Positions 10,964 to 24,917 are shown, numbered from the stretch's first letter. The stretch is DNA of 64,000 nt from Amblyomma americanum (GCF_052857255.1 NC_135498.1:158519124-158583123), one strand, 5' to 3'. Notes: a model not told the origin generated them from the letters alone. A program made the numbers and translations.

Positions 10964-11784
10964 TGTGTCGTTGCGGGAAGTAAATCAGATATCATTTGCC
11001 TTCGTTAATCATGACGCGATAATAGCCAACTCCGAATAAATATTATACCTGAGCAGTTGTCTGAGTGGTTACTGGCAGCGTGTTATCATGATCAGTTAAG
11101 GAATGGTTAGTACAAAGCATTTCTGACGGTCTCCCGGCATTTTTTTCTTTGCCGCTTCGTTTCCATGTAAGGTAGCCTTCCGCCGCGAGATGCCAGATTA
11201 CAGCAAAAGCGAGGGAATGGCGCCACTGGAGCCGATGACGAAGGGCAAAGGGCGAAAAGAATAAATGCGCCATAGTACGCAACATTGTATTTTCCCGGAC
11301 ACCGCAACCCTGCTCGTTCTCTCCATAAGCGCCCTAACGTGGCATCGCAAGTTGTAACTGCCACCCTCGTTCGCACAACCTCTGTGCTCTACTGAGCCAT
11401 GAACCGCAGGGCGCGCTGTTGCGTAGTTAAAAAGTAAGAGCTAGGCAACATATCGCATAGTTGAAACTTACAAGAAAGTCACAGCGCACATTCACAGCAG
11501 ATGGACAGAAATAACGGCATCCCGAACTATTTATTCTTCCGAGTGCGACACGACTGTTTACAAGAACGGCATTGCACAAATGCAACTTCAACCGGTCCAT
11601 ACGCCGTCCAGCAGCATTAAACGCGTATCAAGCAAGCGAAGCAAGGAGAGGCATCTAAAAGCGCCCTTCGAGCCTGACAGTATTCGAAACACTGCCCCAA
11701 AAGACAACACACGAAGCTCTTTCCTAGCAGAAATTTGGAACTGCGAGAAACAGCGTCAACAAACGTGCCGCAAAAACGGGGCGG
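10964..11784. other. Unassigned DNA
   Basis: No supported feature. Short open frames lack motifs. Confidence 0.5.
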
Positions 11785-11892
11785 CCAGTCACCGAACTGT
11801 CAAGTGACAGGTCGTCCATTACCAGAAGACGGCGTGACCATGTTGTCTTTTTCGTAATGGAGGACTTGTCATTTGGCAGTTCGGTGACCTGG
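11785..11892. repeat. Long imperfect hairpin at LINE fragment 5' edge
   Basis: Left arm 11785-11823 and right arm 11854-11892 are reverse complements over about 39 bp, with one indel and about four mismatches. The right arm is LINE coding sequence (RNase H segment), so the left arm is an inverted copy of it. This is what a 5' inversion during LINE insertion could leave. Confidence 0.75.
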
Positions 11893-12435
11893 GTCCCAGG
11901 CCATGCAGGTCTCGATGGGAACATTCCGGCCGACGCCCTACCTCAAGACTATACCTACCGAGCGGTGCACACCGATTCTGCCATTTACCCCCCCCCCCCC
12001 CCCCCAACCCATTTTTCCACCCGCCTAGAAACGCTCCGCCTAGATCGGCGTCTCTATAATCCAACTTTCCCCGGCAGACTCCTACCACCTAAGACAAATC
12101 CAAACACTCACTTTCCCCAATCTCCACCACCTGCGCCACATTCACCCAAACGAATATGCAGATACGTGACCCTGCTGCGGTGATATTCCTATATTTACAC
12201 ACATTACATGGACATGCACTGCTAAACCCAACCACCTAAAGCCGCCCAACGCAGCGCTGGGGCAGTGGGAGTTGACGCTGTCCAGCGGCACTCTGGAAGA
12301 CCAGGAGGCTCTAGTGTGCAATCGCCAAAGCGTCGGCGGAAGCGACTGGAGTCCTGGACTGAGCACCCCACCCAAAATCCGCTCCGGTCTCCTTTTATGC
12401 AATAAAAGTTTTCTCCCTCTTTCTCTCTCCATTAT
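11854..12435 (+). pseudogene. LINE fragment: RNase H end of ORF2 and 3' UTR
   Basis: Translation around 11880-11970 gives the segment SVTWVPGHAGLDGNIPAD, a typical RNase H motif of non-LTR retrotransposons (WVPGHAG.xGNExAD). It is followed by the LETLRLDRRLY linker seen in such elements. The frame then breaks (stop at about 12183) and resumes near 12255 in another frame. An 18-C run (11988-12005) interrupts the coding region. The 3' UTR has AATAAA (about 12401-12406) and a CT-rich tail. The N-terminal endonuclease and reverse transcriptase are absent, so this is a dead 5'-truncated copy. I infer the family from memory of tick LINEs. Confidence 0.75.
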
Positions 12436-14275
<1,840 letters not shown>

Positions 14276-15517
14276 CAAAGCGATTCACTCATAATTCCAA
14301 GACGGGAATCAGATGCTTCAGTCGTTCAACGACCTGTCATAAGCGGGAAGTACGCAAATTGATACTGTCACTGACTAGAAGACGACGTCACCATCCGTCA
14401 TGTCGTTCTCTTTTCGTCGGCTTGCCGTCACGTAACAATATTGTGAGGCTTGAAATGCCATTGCGTCTCCTCATGTGATATTTGTAAGAACACAGTAAAG
14501 GTTTGCCGGTGGTGTTGGTCCGGCGATTTCCAGAAACTGGATGCACCGCTTGAAGGCTTCTCGACGATATGACTTGCAGGCGAAGCGATTTATAGAGAAA
14601 CGAACTTTTATACAGGCTATTTACAGATGGGTACAAACAAAAGTCAGTATACGGCCACAACTATCCGCGGCCGGCCTAGCCGGCCGCCTGCACAGAGGCG
14701 AGGGACACCGCGTCCCAACAGTCAAACTGGCACGCCTCGCACCAGCTCTCAACGGTCACTCCCTCCGCACTCGGCCAGACCGAGCGCCTCCAAGCTAGGA
14801 GTAGCTAGAGACAAAAAAGCACACGGGCGCGGCTCCCTTCGCGGGTACACCCCGAAGATGCCCGCCCCCTTTTCCACACATAAAAATAAACTGCTAACTG
14901 CGGCTCATCAGTTTTGACGAATGGGAAAGCTCAGAACTGATGTCAGCGTTTTCCCTTACCCCCGAGTTCCACCATAGGTGGTTTCGCAATCCTTCGCAAA
15001 GGGGACAGGGGTCCAAGGTCGAGGCCGGCAGATAGCCCCGCCGTCCGGGGCGGCGAAGGAAACCGTAAGGACGAAAGGGGAGACTAACCAAAAAGGCATG
15101 AGTCCCCATCTAACGGCGTGCACCAGAGCAAAACAAAATAAAACAAAACCGGACGCGCAGCCTAGGTCACTGCCCTCTCGCGGAATATTCGCAACACATG
15201 TACAAAAAAATGCGACAGCGCGCCGAACCCTACAGACACATTCTATTCTCTTGTCACATTATCGCAGATATGTTCGCACTGTTCCGCTGAAGAGGCACCG
15301 AGCAACCGGCACAGAAAAGGGTTGCGGGAAGTGGAGAGACGAGCTCCCAGATTAGAGGGAGACCACAACGCTGGTCGAAAGGCCGATGGTCCTGCGTCTG
15401 TTGAGTACTGCTTGCGAAAGACAACGTGAGTACGGACGCCAAGTATCCTGAAGATCATGTCGCAGTGTGTGTGAGCGCATACGTGTGACACAAAAGTACA
15501 CACGCATTATTTTTTTA
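14276..15517. other. Unassigned DNA, possibly decayed retroelement
   Basis: No gene identified. On the minus strand around 14590-14620 there is GTATAAAAGTTCG, and nearby at 14670-14690 a GGCCGGCCTAGCCGGCC palindrome. The region has the look of an LTR or 5' UTR, but no partner copy lies in this window to prove it. Confidence 0.35.
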
Positions 15518-15927
15518 AATGCGATAGCATTAAAAGCCTTATCGGATGAAAACTTCGGCGGCGTCCGGAGTCGTCTGTCACAAAATTCGCCAACTAGCTG
15601 GCGGGAAGTGACGTCACGAGACCGTGGAAATCCGACTGGATGGAGGAACGTGACGTCACCAGGCCGGAAGTGACGTCACCAGACAAAATTCGGCTGTGTG
15701 AAGCAAGCCTCCACCTGCCAAAAGTGGCAGCAGGCAGAAGAAAATGACTCAAACAATAGTGGGCCTACGTGCAAAATAGGCAGCCTCCCGAAGAGCAATT
15801 CCTGCAAAAGAACGCTTGCGGGAGCATTCGTTCTCCGCATTGCTCGGGAAGAGCAACCGGAGTCTCACAAACCCCACCAGTCGTCACTCACGGTGCAGGC
15901 ATCAGCAACTTCGAATGCTATCGCACT
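15518..15927. mobile_element. MITE-like element with GCGATAGCATT ends
   Basis: Ends are AATGCGATAGCATT (15518-15531) and its near reverse complement AATGCTATCGCACT (15914-15927). The interior has three TGACGTCA palindromes (15609-15616, 15651-15658, 15671-15678). There is no coding capacity. A target duplication was not resolved. Confidence 0.55.
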
Positions 15928-16536
15928 GCCAGCACGTAACGTAACTACCTCTCCCCCCGTGTTTTAATTACAAGCAGCAACGACGCAGCGCAGAGACCAT
16001 TTTTTTTTTCTTCGACGACACGTATCTGAGCTGTGCGAAACCTGTGCAATTCAGAAAAAGGGAGCAGGTGGGCAGAGCAGCAGGAGAGTCGCAAGTATGC
16101 ATTTCATGTCCGCAGCTTTTAGTTTGAGGGTAGGATACCAGAGAGCTTGTTTCAATTTTCTGCTCAGTGTTCGTGCTTCTTTTCACTTCGCGAACGCAAA
16201 TGCGAAAGGGAAAAATGCTGCCCCTTCTTTTGGCCCAAAGATACCAACCACCTCCAAACTCTACAGCGCCCACTTGTCTTGACTTCGCTGAGGGTCATCA
16301 CGCGAAAACGCCACTGTCAAGCGATTTTTTTTTTTTTGCCGATTTACCGTTCCAAAATGACGCTCCCCTGCGAAGCAAACCGCCTCTTTCGACAGTTCTC
16401 AATAGCGGCGAGCACGTGCTTCCCCGCGCGCCTCATAAAAGGCGCGCTCTCGGAGGCACGAATGCACACCATCTTATCTCCAGAAGATCTCCAGAAGCCC
16501 GCGTCACGAAGCGCGCGCTACTAGACACGAAATAAA
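15928..16536. other. Unassigned DNA
   Basis: Contains short homopolymer tracts (T runs near 16003 and 16326). No gene recognised. Confidence 0.5.
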
Positions 16537-16715
16537 GATGTCAGTGCACGTTAAAGGTCCCCAGGTGGTCGAAATTATTCCGGAGCCCTCCACTACGGAC
16601 CTATTTGTTCCTCTCTTCTTTCGCTCACTCCTTTATCCCTTCCCTTACGGCGCGGTTCAGGTGTCCAACGATATATGAGACAGATACTGCGCCATTTCCT
16701 TTCCACCAAAAACCA

Positions 16716-16771
<56 letters not shown>

Positions 16772-16772
16772 A
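16537..16772 (+). mobile_element. Ruka-type SINE, 5'-truncated, ATT tail
   Basis: Starts at GATGTCAGTGCACG without the tRNA head. It keeps CCCAGGTGGTCGAAATTATT, CGGAGCCCTCCACTACGG and GAGACAGATACTGCGCC. The tail is a pure (ATT)n tract of about 19 units (16716-16772), an expansion of the AATTATTATT tail seen at 20456 and 46821. Confidence 0.85.
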
Positions 16773-17004
16773 TAACAGCGCGAGCGACGCAAGAAAAGCG
16801 GAGGCACTGTGTATTGAGTCATCTGATCGAACTGTGACACAGGCGTCGAGCCTCTCGAGATGTTCTCACGTACTCTGTCGAGCGCGCGCGCGAGCACGTC
16901 ATAGTGCATCGCAAACGCGAGAAAGTTAAGGGTTTAGAGGTCGAGGCGTGTAAACCATTAGAACGAACAGCGATGCAAGTACAAAAATTGGCAGAGTTTT
17001 ACTG

Positions 17005-17265
17005 CAACTCTTAAAAAATGGTCAGTACACTGCCTATACACTTCTTATAGACTCTACTGCCTTCCTATAGATATTTCCTTTTGTCTATTCATAGTCACAT
17101 CCTGTCCACAGAAAAAGGTACTAAAAGTGCACGGCCATAAATCTATAGATTGTCTTAGACTATCGACAAGATTTCTATTGTTTATAGACTAAGCTGTAAA
17201 ACTTATCTATTGAAAGTCCACAGATTTTAGAGTCAAACATCTATAGATATTTTCGTAAAGGTAAA
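17005..17265 (+). repeat. CTATAGA-rich dispersed repeat, copy 1
   Basis: Shares an ordered set of motifs with 32895-33145: CTTATAGACT, TGCCTTCCTA, TACTAAAAG, ACGGCC, TAGATTGTC and GAAAGTC.ACAGA. Rich in self-complementary TATAGA/TCTATA steps. Family unknown to me. Confidence 0.7.
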
Positions 17266-17382
17266 TCCAGTAGACGTGTGAAGGCATATGTTTAGCATGG
17301 TTGGCTCATGGTTTTGCTTTCCTGGGTCGTCGGCGCGTCTATCGACGATATGGGACTCCGGTTAAGCTCTGATCGAGGCTAT

Positions 17383-17475
17383 GTTCGCGCCGCAGATGGA
17401 AGTTGATGAAGACGACGACGTGCAATGCATAGCGCGATAACGTGTTGTAGTTTAACAAGAGGCGTGATTGGCTGT
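17383..17475 (+). repeat. Dispersed repeat sharing GTGGAAGTTGATGA-type core, copy 1
   Basis: TTCGCGCCGCAG.TGGAAGTT and GATGAAG.CGACGA.GTGCAA occur here and at 53447-53565 in the same orientation. Similarity continues to a GAGGCGTG motif. Origin unknown. Confidence 0.6.
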
Positions 17476-18005
17476 GGCGATAACCATGTGCTCCCGCGCA
17501 GTGGCCAGCCAAGCTCACCTGTTCACACCGCCATCGGCTCAAAACGCTTCACTGCAATATTTATTTTATCTCTGCACCCTCAAGGTAAGGGACGCTACAA
17601 GATTACTGTTTGGGTTTGACCACGTGAAGTAGTTCTTTTGCACTAAAATCTGCAAAATATAAAACACACACAAATTCGGCGCTGTCCACGTGTATATGCA
17701 TGTCCGTGTACTGCGATGCAGCCAAGGATTCGCAGTTGTAGCCCCCTTCCTGCCCCGTTCCTTTCGGTTTGTTCTGTGCAGTGTTGCATTCAGGCAGCGC
17801 ATAGCCAACGCTGGCGCACCTCCGCCCTGTCTTACTATCACCAGGGGGTGACTCCGATCTGGCTGGAATGAAATAGGACTTCGGGGAGGCAGTCAGCAAT
17901 GTGCGCGAAAGATTCGCGCGCTTCACGTTTGTGCTCGGGACAAGCGGCGGGGCAATGCCCTTCTGCCTACAACCGGTTCTGACTACTGCATACAATTACA
18001 CTTCA
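17476..18005. other. Unassigned DNA
   Basis: No supported gene or repeat. Confidence 0.45.
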
Positions 18006-18225
18006 GTGCTCACCGCCGTGGCTCAGCAGCTACGCTGCTCTGCAAATAGACCACATGCTATCGTGTTCGATCTTGGCCGCGGGGGCCACGCACAGCGGGG
18101 ACCAAATTACAAAAAAAGCAGGGAAAAAAAAACATCCGCGCTCCGAGATTTTGGTGTACGTCAAATAGCCCCAGGTGGTCGGGATTAGAGATGTGAGCCC
18201 TCCACCGAGGAGTTCGTCATATATA
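18006..18225 (+). mobile_element. Diverged Ruka-type SINE
   Basis: Head CACCGCCGTGGCTCAGCAGC, a weak B box GTTCGATCTTGGCCGC, then TTTTGGTGTACGTCAAATAG, CCCCAGGTGGTCG and GAGCCCTCCACCGAGG in SINE order. More diverged than the other copies, so older. Confidence 0.65.
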
Positions 18226-20128
18226 GAGCCGACAGTATTACTTCGAATGATAACAGTTTTGTAATTGCCTTCGGCGAGGCTTTATCGACATTTTCTCAGT
18301 ATAGCCACACCAGGTGTTGTGCGCCAAAGGCCGCAGGGAGAAAGGAAATGACGAGGAGCTTCGGACACCGTTACCGGGATTTCGGGACAAGTGCTTCTAG
18401 TTCCCTTGACTGCCCTGCCGTGGCGCATGGCTTTGAAGGTTCAAAAATAGCGCGTTGACGTCATCCATTACGTAAGGAAGGAAGAGAATGCCACAGTCGC
18501 TGTAATTGAAAGCGCTGTAGGCCGCTAGCCTTAGCTATACTGGCTGGGCGCTGTCCCGAATTCCTGGTAAGGCAAAAAAGAACTCGCCTTCCACCCGAAC
18601 AGCACTGAAAGAAAAACGAGAGGAAATGAAACGTCGGCTCCGACGAACAACCGCGAGGATCCAGTCGGCACCCTATTGAGACATCTAGCTAAAGAAAATG
18701 AAAAGACAGGCCCAGCGCATCTGTCGTATACGTAGCCCGGGTGGCCCGCTACAGAAGCGAATTCCGTTTCTTCTGTTGCGCAAAACCGTCCGCAAAATAA
18801 GTGTCGGAAAAGCGGAGACCGAAACGTAATAAGTGTCCCTTCTGAGCACGTCGCAGGGGCATCTGGGGCAGCCCCGTCTTGCCAACCCGCGGAGACGCAC
18901 TCTGAGGCGTCTGTGAACGTCAAACACAGACAGCTGAAGAGGCAAAAAAGAACGGAACCGCGAAATTACGAGCCCGCCGTCAACACACAGCGAGACAGTT
19001 CCCTACTTTTTCACAGAGGCCAGCCTGCGATGTGACAAGCGTAGCACACCGCCGCTGGCTGCCATCCAAAAAACAAACGCGCGAATGAACGTGAACGCGC
19101 GCAACGCAGCGCTACACACCGATGGAATTTCGCAGCGCGGCGCAAGAAGCCGGCCACTCTACGCGCGCGCCAGCTGTGTACGAACTTCGAGCAGCCGCGT
19201 GAGGTCTGCGAGGGCCTTTTTTTTTTTTTGCATGCGCTTAAAGCAATTCCAAACACGTTGTGCGCCGAGCAGCTAAGGCACGCACGATGTACGAGGCGTG
19301 CATCCTGCTGTTCCATTATGAAAAGCGCAGCTCCAGACAGAGCTCTCGGTGTTTTCTTGTTTCGCAGTAAACACCTCCATGTGCGTCAGAAATGCAAAGC
19401 AGTGTCTCCGTCTAAGAAAACCGACGGCTGATTCTCATAATCGCTGTTATTAATGATCGCGTTAGCTTTCGTTTCATGACAGATGCGTATACACGTAAAA
19501 ATAAATAATAAACACCGCCGTCTAACGCTTTTGTTATTTTTTTATACATTTGGGTACGGTGAATCGCCTCCAAGCCGGCAGGCCATCAATCACACGCGCT
19601 TCGATTTGCATTCGCCTAACCGAGAAAATCCGTGTAAGCCGCAGCGTCTATCCTCTTACACTGCGCGCACTCAGAGGACGCACAAGTAAGCCTCCCCGCA
19701 CTGCTGCTCTAGGGATGGTAGGGCCCATCATATGCATAGCATCTGGTCATTCTCCGAACTCCCTCGTGCTTCGTCACATGCAATTTGCGCACCCTCCACG
19801 ACGGCTATTCGCCTCGTCCAGCGCCGGCAAATTCCATCCGACCGCACAGAACACCTGGACGAAGCTCCGCCCTCTTTGGCCCCGTCCTCAGTAATTGTAC
19901 ACGGTGGGCCCATGCAGTAATCGCGGGAAATGAAATGGCTCATCAGCCAGCCAGTGATTTCCATATCCGGGCACCTCTGATCCCCTGCTAAAAAACTTCC
20001 AGCGTGGAACGGACTTTCCCAATTGGAAAACACTGCCAACAACTGAAAATGTCGTCCCAGCACGTACACAACGCGGCTCTGCAAACTTCTTAATATTACG
20101 CATGAACACACACTTCGAAAAAAAAACA
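18226..20128. other. Unassigned DNA
   Basis: About 1.9 kb without a recognised gene or repeat. Overlapping open frames on both strands near 18531-18945 and 19011-19316 show no domain motifs. Confidence 0.45.
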
Positions 20129-20144
20129 ACACAAACTCTCTAAA

Positions 20145-20456
20145 CCGCCGCGGTGGCTCAGTGGTTAGGGCGCTCGACTACTGATCCGGAGTTCCCGGGT
20201 TCGAACCCGACCGCGGCGGCTGCGTTTTTATGGAGGCAAAACGCTAAGGCGCCCGTGTGCTGTGCGATGTCAGTGCACGTTAAAGATCCCCAGGTGGTCG
20301 AAATTATTCCGGAGCCCTCCACTACGGCACCTATTCTTCCTTTCTTCTTTCACTCCCTCCTTTATCCCTTCCCTTACGGCGCGGTTTAGGTGTCCAAAGA
20401 TATATGAGACAGATACTGCGCCATTTCCTTTCCCCAAAAACCAATTATTATTATTA
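20145..20456 (+). mobile_element. Full-length Ruka-type SINE (ATT-tail type)
   Basis: Complete copy. A box TGGCTCAGTGG, B box GGTTCGAACCC, body GTGCGATGTCAGTGCACG and CCCAGGTGGTCGAAATTATT, then the long 3' part ending CCAATTATTATTATT. Direct repeats ACACAAAC flank it at 20129-20136 and 20456-20463, with further partial match, consistent with a TPRT target duplication. Best reference copy in the window for this subtype. Confidence 0.9.
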
Positions 20457-20895
20457 CACAAACGCTCTCCTTACGCCTGCCCGACTCTCGTTTCCGATTA
20501 CGCTCTTGCCCTTCCTGTCGAAACAGCGCTGTACCCTATGCCGATCTAAAGAGCACACTATCCCTTTTCCTATTCTCTTGCCCTGTCTACTCTCTTCCGA
20601 AGTGCCTGGAAGTCGTCGGCGGAGGTGAAAGGCCAGCTCGTGCGGCATGGTCGACCAGGAACATGGTACACCGATCACTGATCAACTCTCGTAAACAGTA
20701 TACGCTAGGAACGGATCATCTCGTGGCAATATTTTCTACCTTTTTTTCAATACGTACCAGAGAACAGCTATTGCGGAGTGGGTCTTTACTCTCTAGCATC
20801 AAAATAAATGCAGCGACTTCGCATACCTTCGGACAAGAAATCAGCACATTCCTGGATGACTGTGTGATTCCACTCTCATCCTGTAGGATGCATAA

Positions 20896-21416
20896 AGGGG
20901 CGCTCACATTAGCGGGAAAACGCGCAACGCCGGGCGTTTCCCGCGTGCCGCTTCCCGCCCAAGCCGGTTTTTCTCCCGCGGACAGCCTGCTCTCCCGTCC
21001 CGCGGAGCGATGGGTTCGGTACCTATTTTTCCCGTGCCGGTGATTAAGGACAGCCAATGGGCGCCGACCGTGAACCGTGACGTCGGTCCCAGCTCAGTGA
21101 CCCCTTCGGCGGCGGCGGAGGCTGCGCGCGTCCGGCCGGCCGGCCCCGGCCGGCCGGGGCACTCGGCGGCTGCTTTGCCAGGGCGACGGGAGGGGAGCTA
21201 GCAGGGTGCGCTTTCCAGTCTCTCTAGTGTCACGTGACTATCCCCTTCTCTTTCTGCTCGTTCGGGTCCTCCCTCAGCGCCTCCTCTCTCCACATTCCAA
21301 GACAACCGCAGCGAGAAAACGCGCGTAGTGTGAGCGTCATTCCGAGGAGCTGCGAGGCAGCGTCGACGTTGACGCTGTGCCGGCGCGGGAAGCTTCCCGC
21401 CAGTGTGAGCGCGCCT
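20896..21416. mobile_element. GC-rich non-autonomous DNA transposon, PIF/Harbinger-like
   Basis: A 521-bp element with terminal inverted repeats of about 23 bp (AGGGGCGCTCACATTAGCGG on the left; the reverse complement of the right end reads AGGCGCGCTCACACTGGCGG). It is flanked by TAA on both sides (20893-20895, 21417-21419), which fits the TWA target of PIF/Harbinger. Subterminal palindromes of GCGGGAA...TTCCCGC occur at both ends. It is strongly GC-rich compared with its flanks and has no transposase, so movement would need one in trans. The superfamily is inferred only from the 3-bp target and termini. Confidence 0.65.
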
Positions 21417-22569
21417 TAAAGCTTCTTTCTCTCTCTCTATTCCTCACAGTAAGTGCTATCACTAGCACGTCTCCTGCTAATCATGAACCAATCTTCACAC
21501 GCAGTAAACATGCTACACCGTATTCTATTTCTTTCTTCCTCTCTCTCTCTCTCTCTCGGCTACAGCGTGTAAATGAAACAAGGTTGAAGGAGAGCACCGA
21601 AGCGAACACACTGCGCTCCTCACGTGACGAAGCGACGCGTGCTGGTCGCATGTCTTGCAGCGACAGCTGTACACAGCGGGTTTTCTCCGCAGCGGAACGC
21701 GTCGCCGTCGATTGGCGTCGTAACGCGTCATAAACGACCGCTCGATGAGTTTGCCTCCTGGCAAAAGACGACGTTGTACTGGCAGGAGCCTGTCATGTGA
21801 TGGGCACAATTATGTGAAATAGATGCCGAAAAATGAAATAAAACAAAACAAGACTCAAGCTAGAACTCCGAGATTTTATTTTTCAACGTCCCGGTGTCAT
21901 TAGCGCCATTTTGGGAGTTTTGCAGTGATCACCAAACTGCACGCAAGCGGACACTCAGCCATTTTTCTACTTTCACGTTAGACCTGCCCTCGAAAACGGA
22001 AAACACCCAGCAGGAACACCAAACAGGCGCGCCAAGCAGGCGAGACTTGCATAAGCGGGTGTTGTAGTCATTAAAGGAACAAGATCGCGAACGCGTCCTC
22101 GCTCGACGGCACCGCCTAGCTGACCCGGTTTCTGCGTTGACCCGGCGGTTCGAATTGCCGCCGCCGGGCTTCCGCGGGTGCCAGCAGTGCTTGCCGTTGG
22201 CCCTGCGCAGTCTCTGAAGTAAATGCGTTCGTGAAACTCTCGAACACAAAGTGAGCTCTGGGTGTTTGAGCGCTGCGTCTGGAGGCAGAACCGGGTTCAG
22301 TAACGCATTTGGGGACTGGCAGTCGTGTTCGCCCAGTAGCCAGTCAGGGAGGTTGTCGCTTTTCTCTTCGTTGCCGGAGTCAGAGCACCTGCGTTGGAGT
22401 GACTTTCAAGCGCGGCCTGTCAGAAACATTCAATGGCTCTATGAAAAAGTGTCAAAGAGGCGTCGATCCTTTTCTGAGCTCCGGAGGGGGCGTCAGAAGC
22501 GTAGATCTAATTTATAACAAACTCGAAGAATATTTCTGCAATGCAAACCCCTTTCAAGCGTCCGTAGGT
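21417..22569. other. Unassigned DNA
   Basis: CT microsatellite stretches near 21425-21440 and 21539-21560. No gene recognised. Confidence 0.45.
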
Positions 22570-22916
22570 TTAGAACAAGCGATATAATGCAAGGGAGTGG
22601 GGATCAGTGCGACGTACGACCAGCCGCGCTAAGAAAGCAGCAGGAAGGGGCCCGCAGCCAGGCCGTCTCTGTCGTCCATGATGTCGCAGCGGGAGAGGGC
22701 AGTAAAGGCGGCGGCACTCAGCGGCTTACGCGGGTAATTACAGACGGCGCCCTCGATCTAACAACGGCGGGTGAGGGGGGGCGGAATCAGTCTTGTCTCG
22801 CAACTCCGCCGCCCAGACAGGATGCAGGCAGACACGCGCACTCCGGCTGGCACAATTCCGCGCCGACGGACGAGTCGTCGCAACGAAGCACTGCGCAATC
22901 CAAGCAGCCGGGAAGA

Positions 22917-22969
22917 ATGGCGGCGGAGGGCGAGCGCAGGTTGGACCTTTTGCGTTTAGCGCATTACAG
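22917..22969 (+). CDS. Candidate first coding exon of a host gene
   Basis: In a CpG-rich block (about 22570-22970), ATG with good context (AAGAATGG) opens a frame of 17 codons, MAAEGERRLDLLRLAHY. It ends at CAG followed by GTGAAAAG, an acceptable splice donor (exon end 22969, phase 2). The preceding 350 bp is GC-rich like a tick promoter or 5' UTR. The MAAEGE-type start is common in vertebrate and tick housekeeping proteins, but I do not recognise the gene and could not locate exon 2. It could equally be a chance open frame. Confidence 0.3.
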
Positions 22970-24915
22970 GTGAAAAGAGCAAGGAAGGGGGGGGAGGTAC
23001 ATTGGTATGCCCGTCATGCTAGCTTCTTTTTACTTGAATTCGCCCCATGCTTCGCACGCGCGTCTAAGGTCTAGTTTGTGTTAGTAATGTTAGTGTTAGG
23101 CATGTTAGTGTTTGGTTACCGTTGGTTAAGGTATAAAAGCTGCCTTGTGCAAGCTTGCGCTTCAAACATGCAACACTTTGTGCCACTGCATGCTAACTGC
23201 ACGACTTTTGATATGTGTGTGCGATGAAAGGAACCTACAGCAGCGTCTGTAAGAACTCTCGAGAAACAAGACCAGTCCATTTGAAGAGTAAAACCCGCAT
23301 GTCAAGCTTCCTCAAGAAAAAAAAAAAACCGGTCGCACCAGGAGAGCGCCGGGTCGGGTTCAGTGCAATCAACACCGAAAAATGGCTTGACTGGCTCGAT
23401 TGGCTTGACAAAATACACGTAAACGTACACGTGCAACGAACACTGGACATACACTGGACATGTGTTTCAGGCGCTCGCGTTGAGATAATTTTTCTACTGG
23501 CGTGGCTGGCGAAAGGTGGTTAAAGCCGAGAGAAATGCCTTAAAAATACACAAGAGCACAGTGTCCTGTTAAGTGTAATAAAATATGCGCGCGTTTTTAT
23601 CTCATGCACCTGCATGTATCCAGCACCAACGATATTGTCATGCCGCCTGATCTTGCCTAAAGAAGTGCGCAGATAGCCGCAATTGCAGGCGCATGACTGA
23701 TGATCTCAACAGGCATAATACAATGATATGCTAAAAAATTATTATGACAGAAACGAAATTAGTGTTCAGCTCTCTGCGAAAGCACATCATCTTTGCGATA
23801 GGCAGCCAGATGTTGTAAGCGCCAGCTCAGGGTGTACTTATCGAGGTAATGGTATTGCTGGTGAGGTACTGGGTCTGTTTTCCTTAATTAAATTAATAAG
23901 AACAGACCCACACCACGGCAAATAAATGATCAGCGGGCCGAAAGTCAGTTACATTGCATTTGACAAGAATAGGCTACTACTTAATGTTCAGAGAGAGTAG
24001 AAATAACGAGTAACAACAGGTACGAATGCCTTAGCGCAATTATTTTCAGTACATTGTTTCGAAAGCTGCTAAAATGCTTGATTTTTATGCCCCTATTTCA
24101 GATCCATTGCCCGTTTCCTGAACGAAAGAGTTTACCTCTCAAATATCAGCGCTATTTTCGAAAACGGCTGCAATGTTTGGAATGATGACGTCGCGGGATT
24201 AAGGTTTAAACTTGAACTCGCGCAAAACTACGTTGCTTCTTTTGTTTTCAATCGTATATAATAAGCGCCTAAGTATACACCTCCTTATCGAGGGCATCGG
24301 ACGGGGAGAGGTGAGCCCCGGAAGAAAATGCCTTTAAGTTATTGTACGACATATTTTGCGGTCAAACTGCTATCATAATGCAAAACTACCTACAATCTCC
24401 GAGCCACGTATCTCAACGAAGAGACCACGCTAACAAGATTAAGCGTTTCGTTGTGAAATTGATTGCTTTAAGTGCGCCCTCTTTCATAAAGCGGTGGAAG
24501 AACGATTACAGTCTCCCAGGTTCCGGTAGCAATTAATGCGTCGAGTGATACTTTCCTTTTAGCACCGGAGGCTTAGAGCTTCTTTTCCTTTCTTTTTGTT
24601 TTATTTATTTTTATTCGACACGTCCCGCAGTCCAGACACGTATTGAAATTCAAAAGTCAGTATCCACCAAATATTGCATAATCGAGTTATATTCGAAAGC
24701 AGCTTGGAAGAGAAAACAAGCATGAATGGATGAGCTTGGTGAAAAAAAAAAATAACACGAATAAAGACAGGAGAGAAAGCTGTCTGAAAATAAACCTACA
24801 CGGCGGAAGGTAAGCCTAATGTGGTCCAGAGACAACTTCTCATTCGTTGGAAAAGGGCGGAGATACATTGAGAAAGGAAACGCAGCCACGGACACGGGAG
24901 ATGAGTTTGGCCAAA
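22970..24915. other. Unassigned DNA, possible intron
   Basis: If the exon at 22917-22969 is real, this is intronic. Apart from a TATA-like site at 23132 and an A run near 23320, nothing was recognised. Confidence 0.4.
23132..23139 (+). promoter_or_regulatory. TATA-like core promoter candidate
   Basis: TATAAAAG with GCTTCAAACA about 25 bp downstream as a possible initiator. Upstream are repeated TTAGTGTT motifs (23079-23111). No linked transcript or element was identified. Confidence 0.25.
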
Positions 24916-24917
24916 TA

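Noticed and set aside
20145..20230. Functional tRNA gene
   Set aside because: A and B boxes are present, but the fold is imperfect and the sequence continues into a repeated SINE body.
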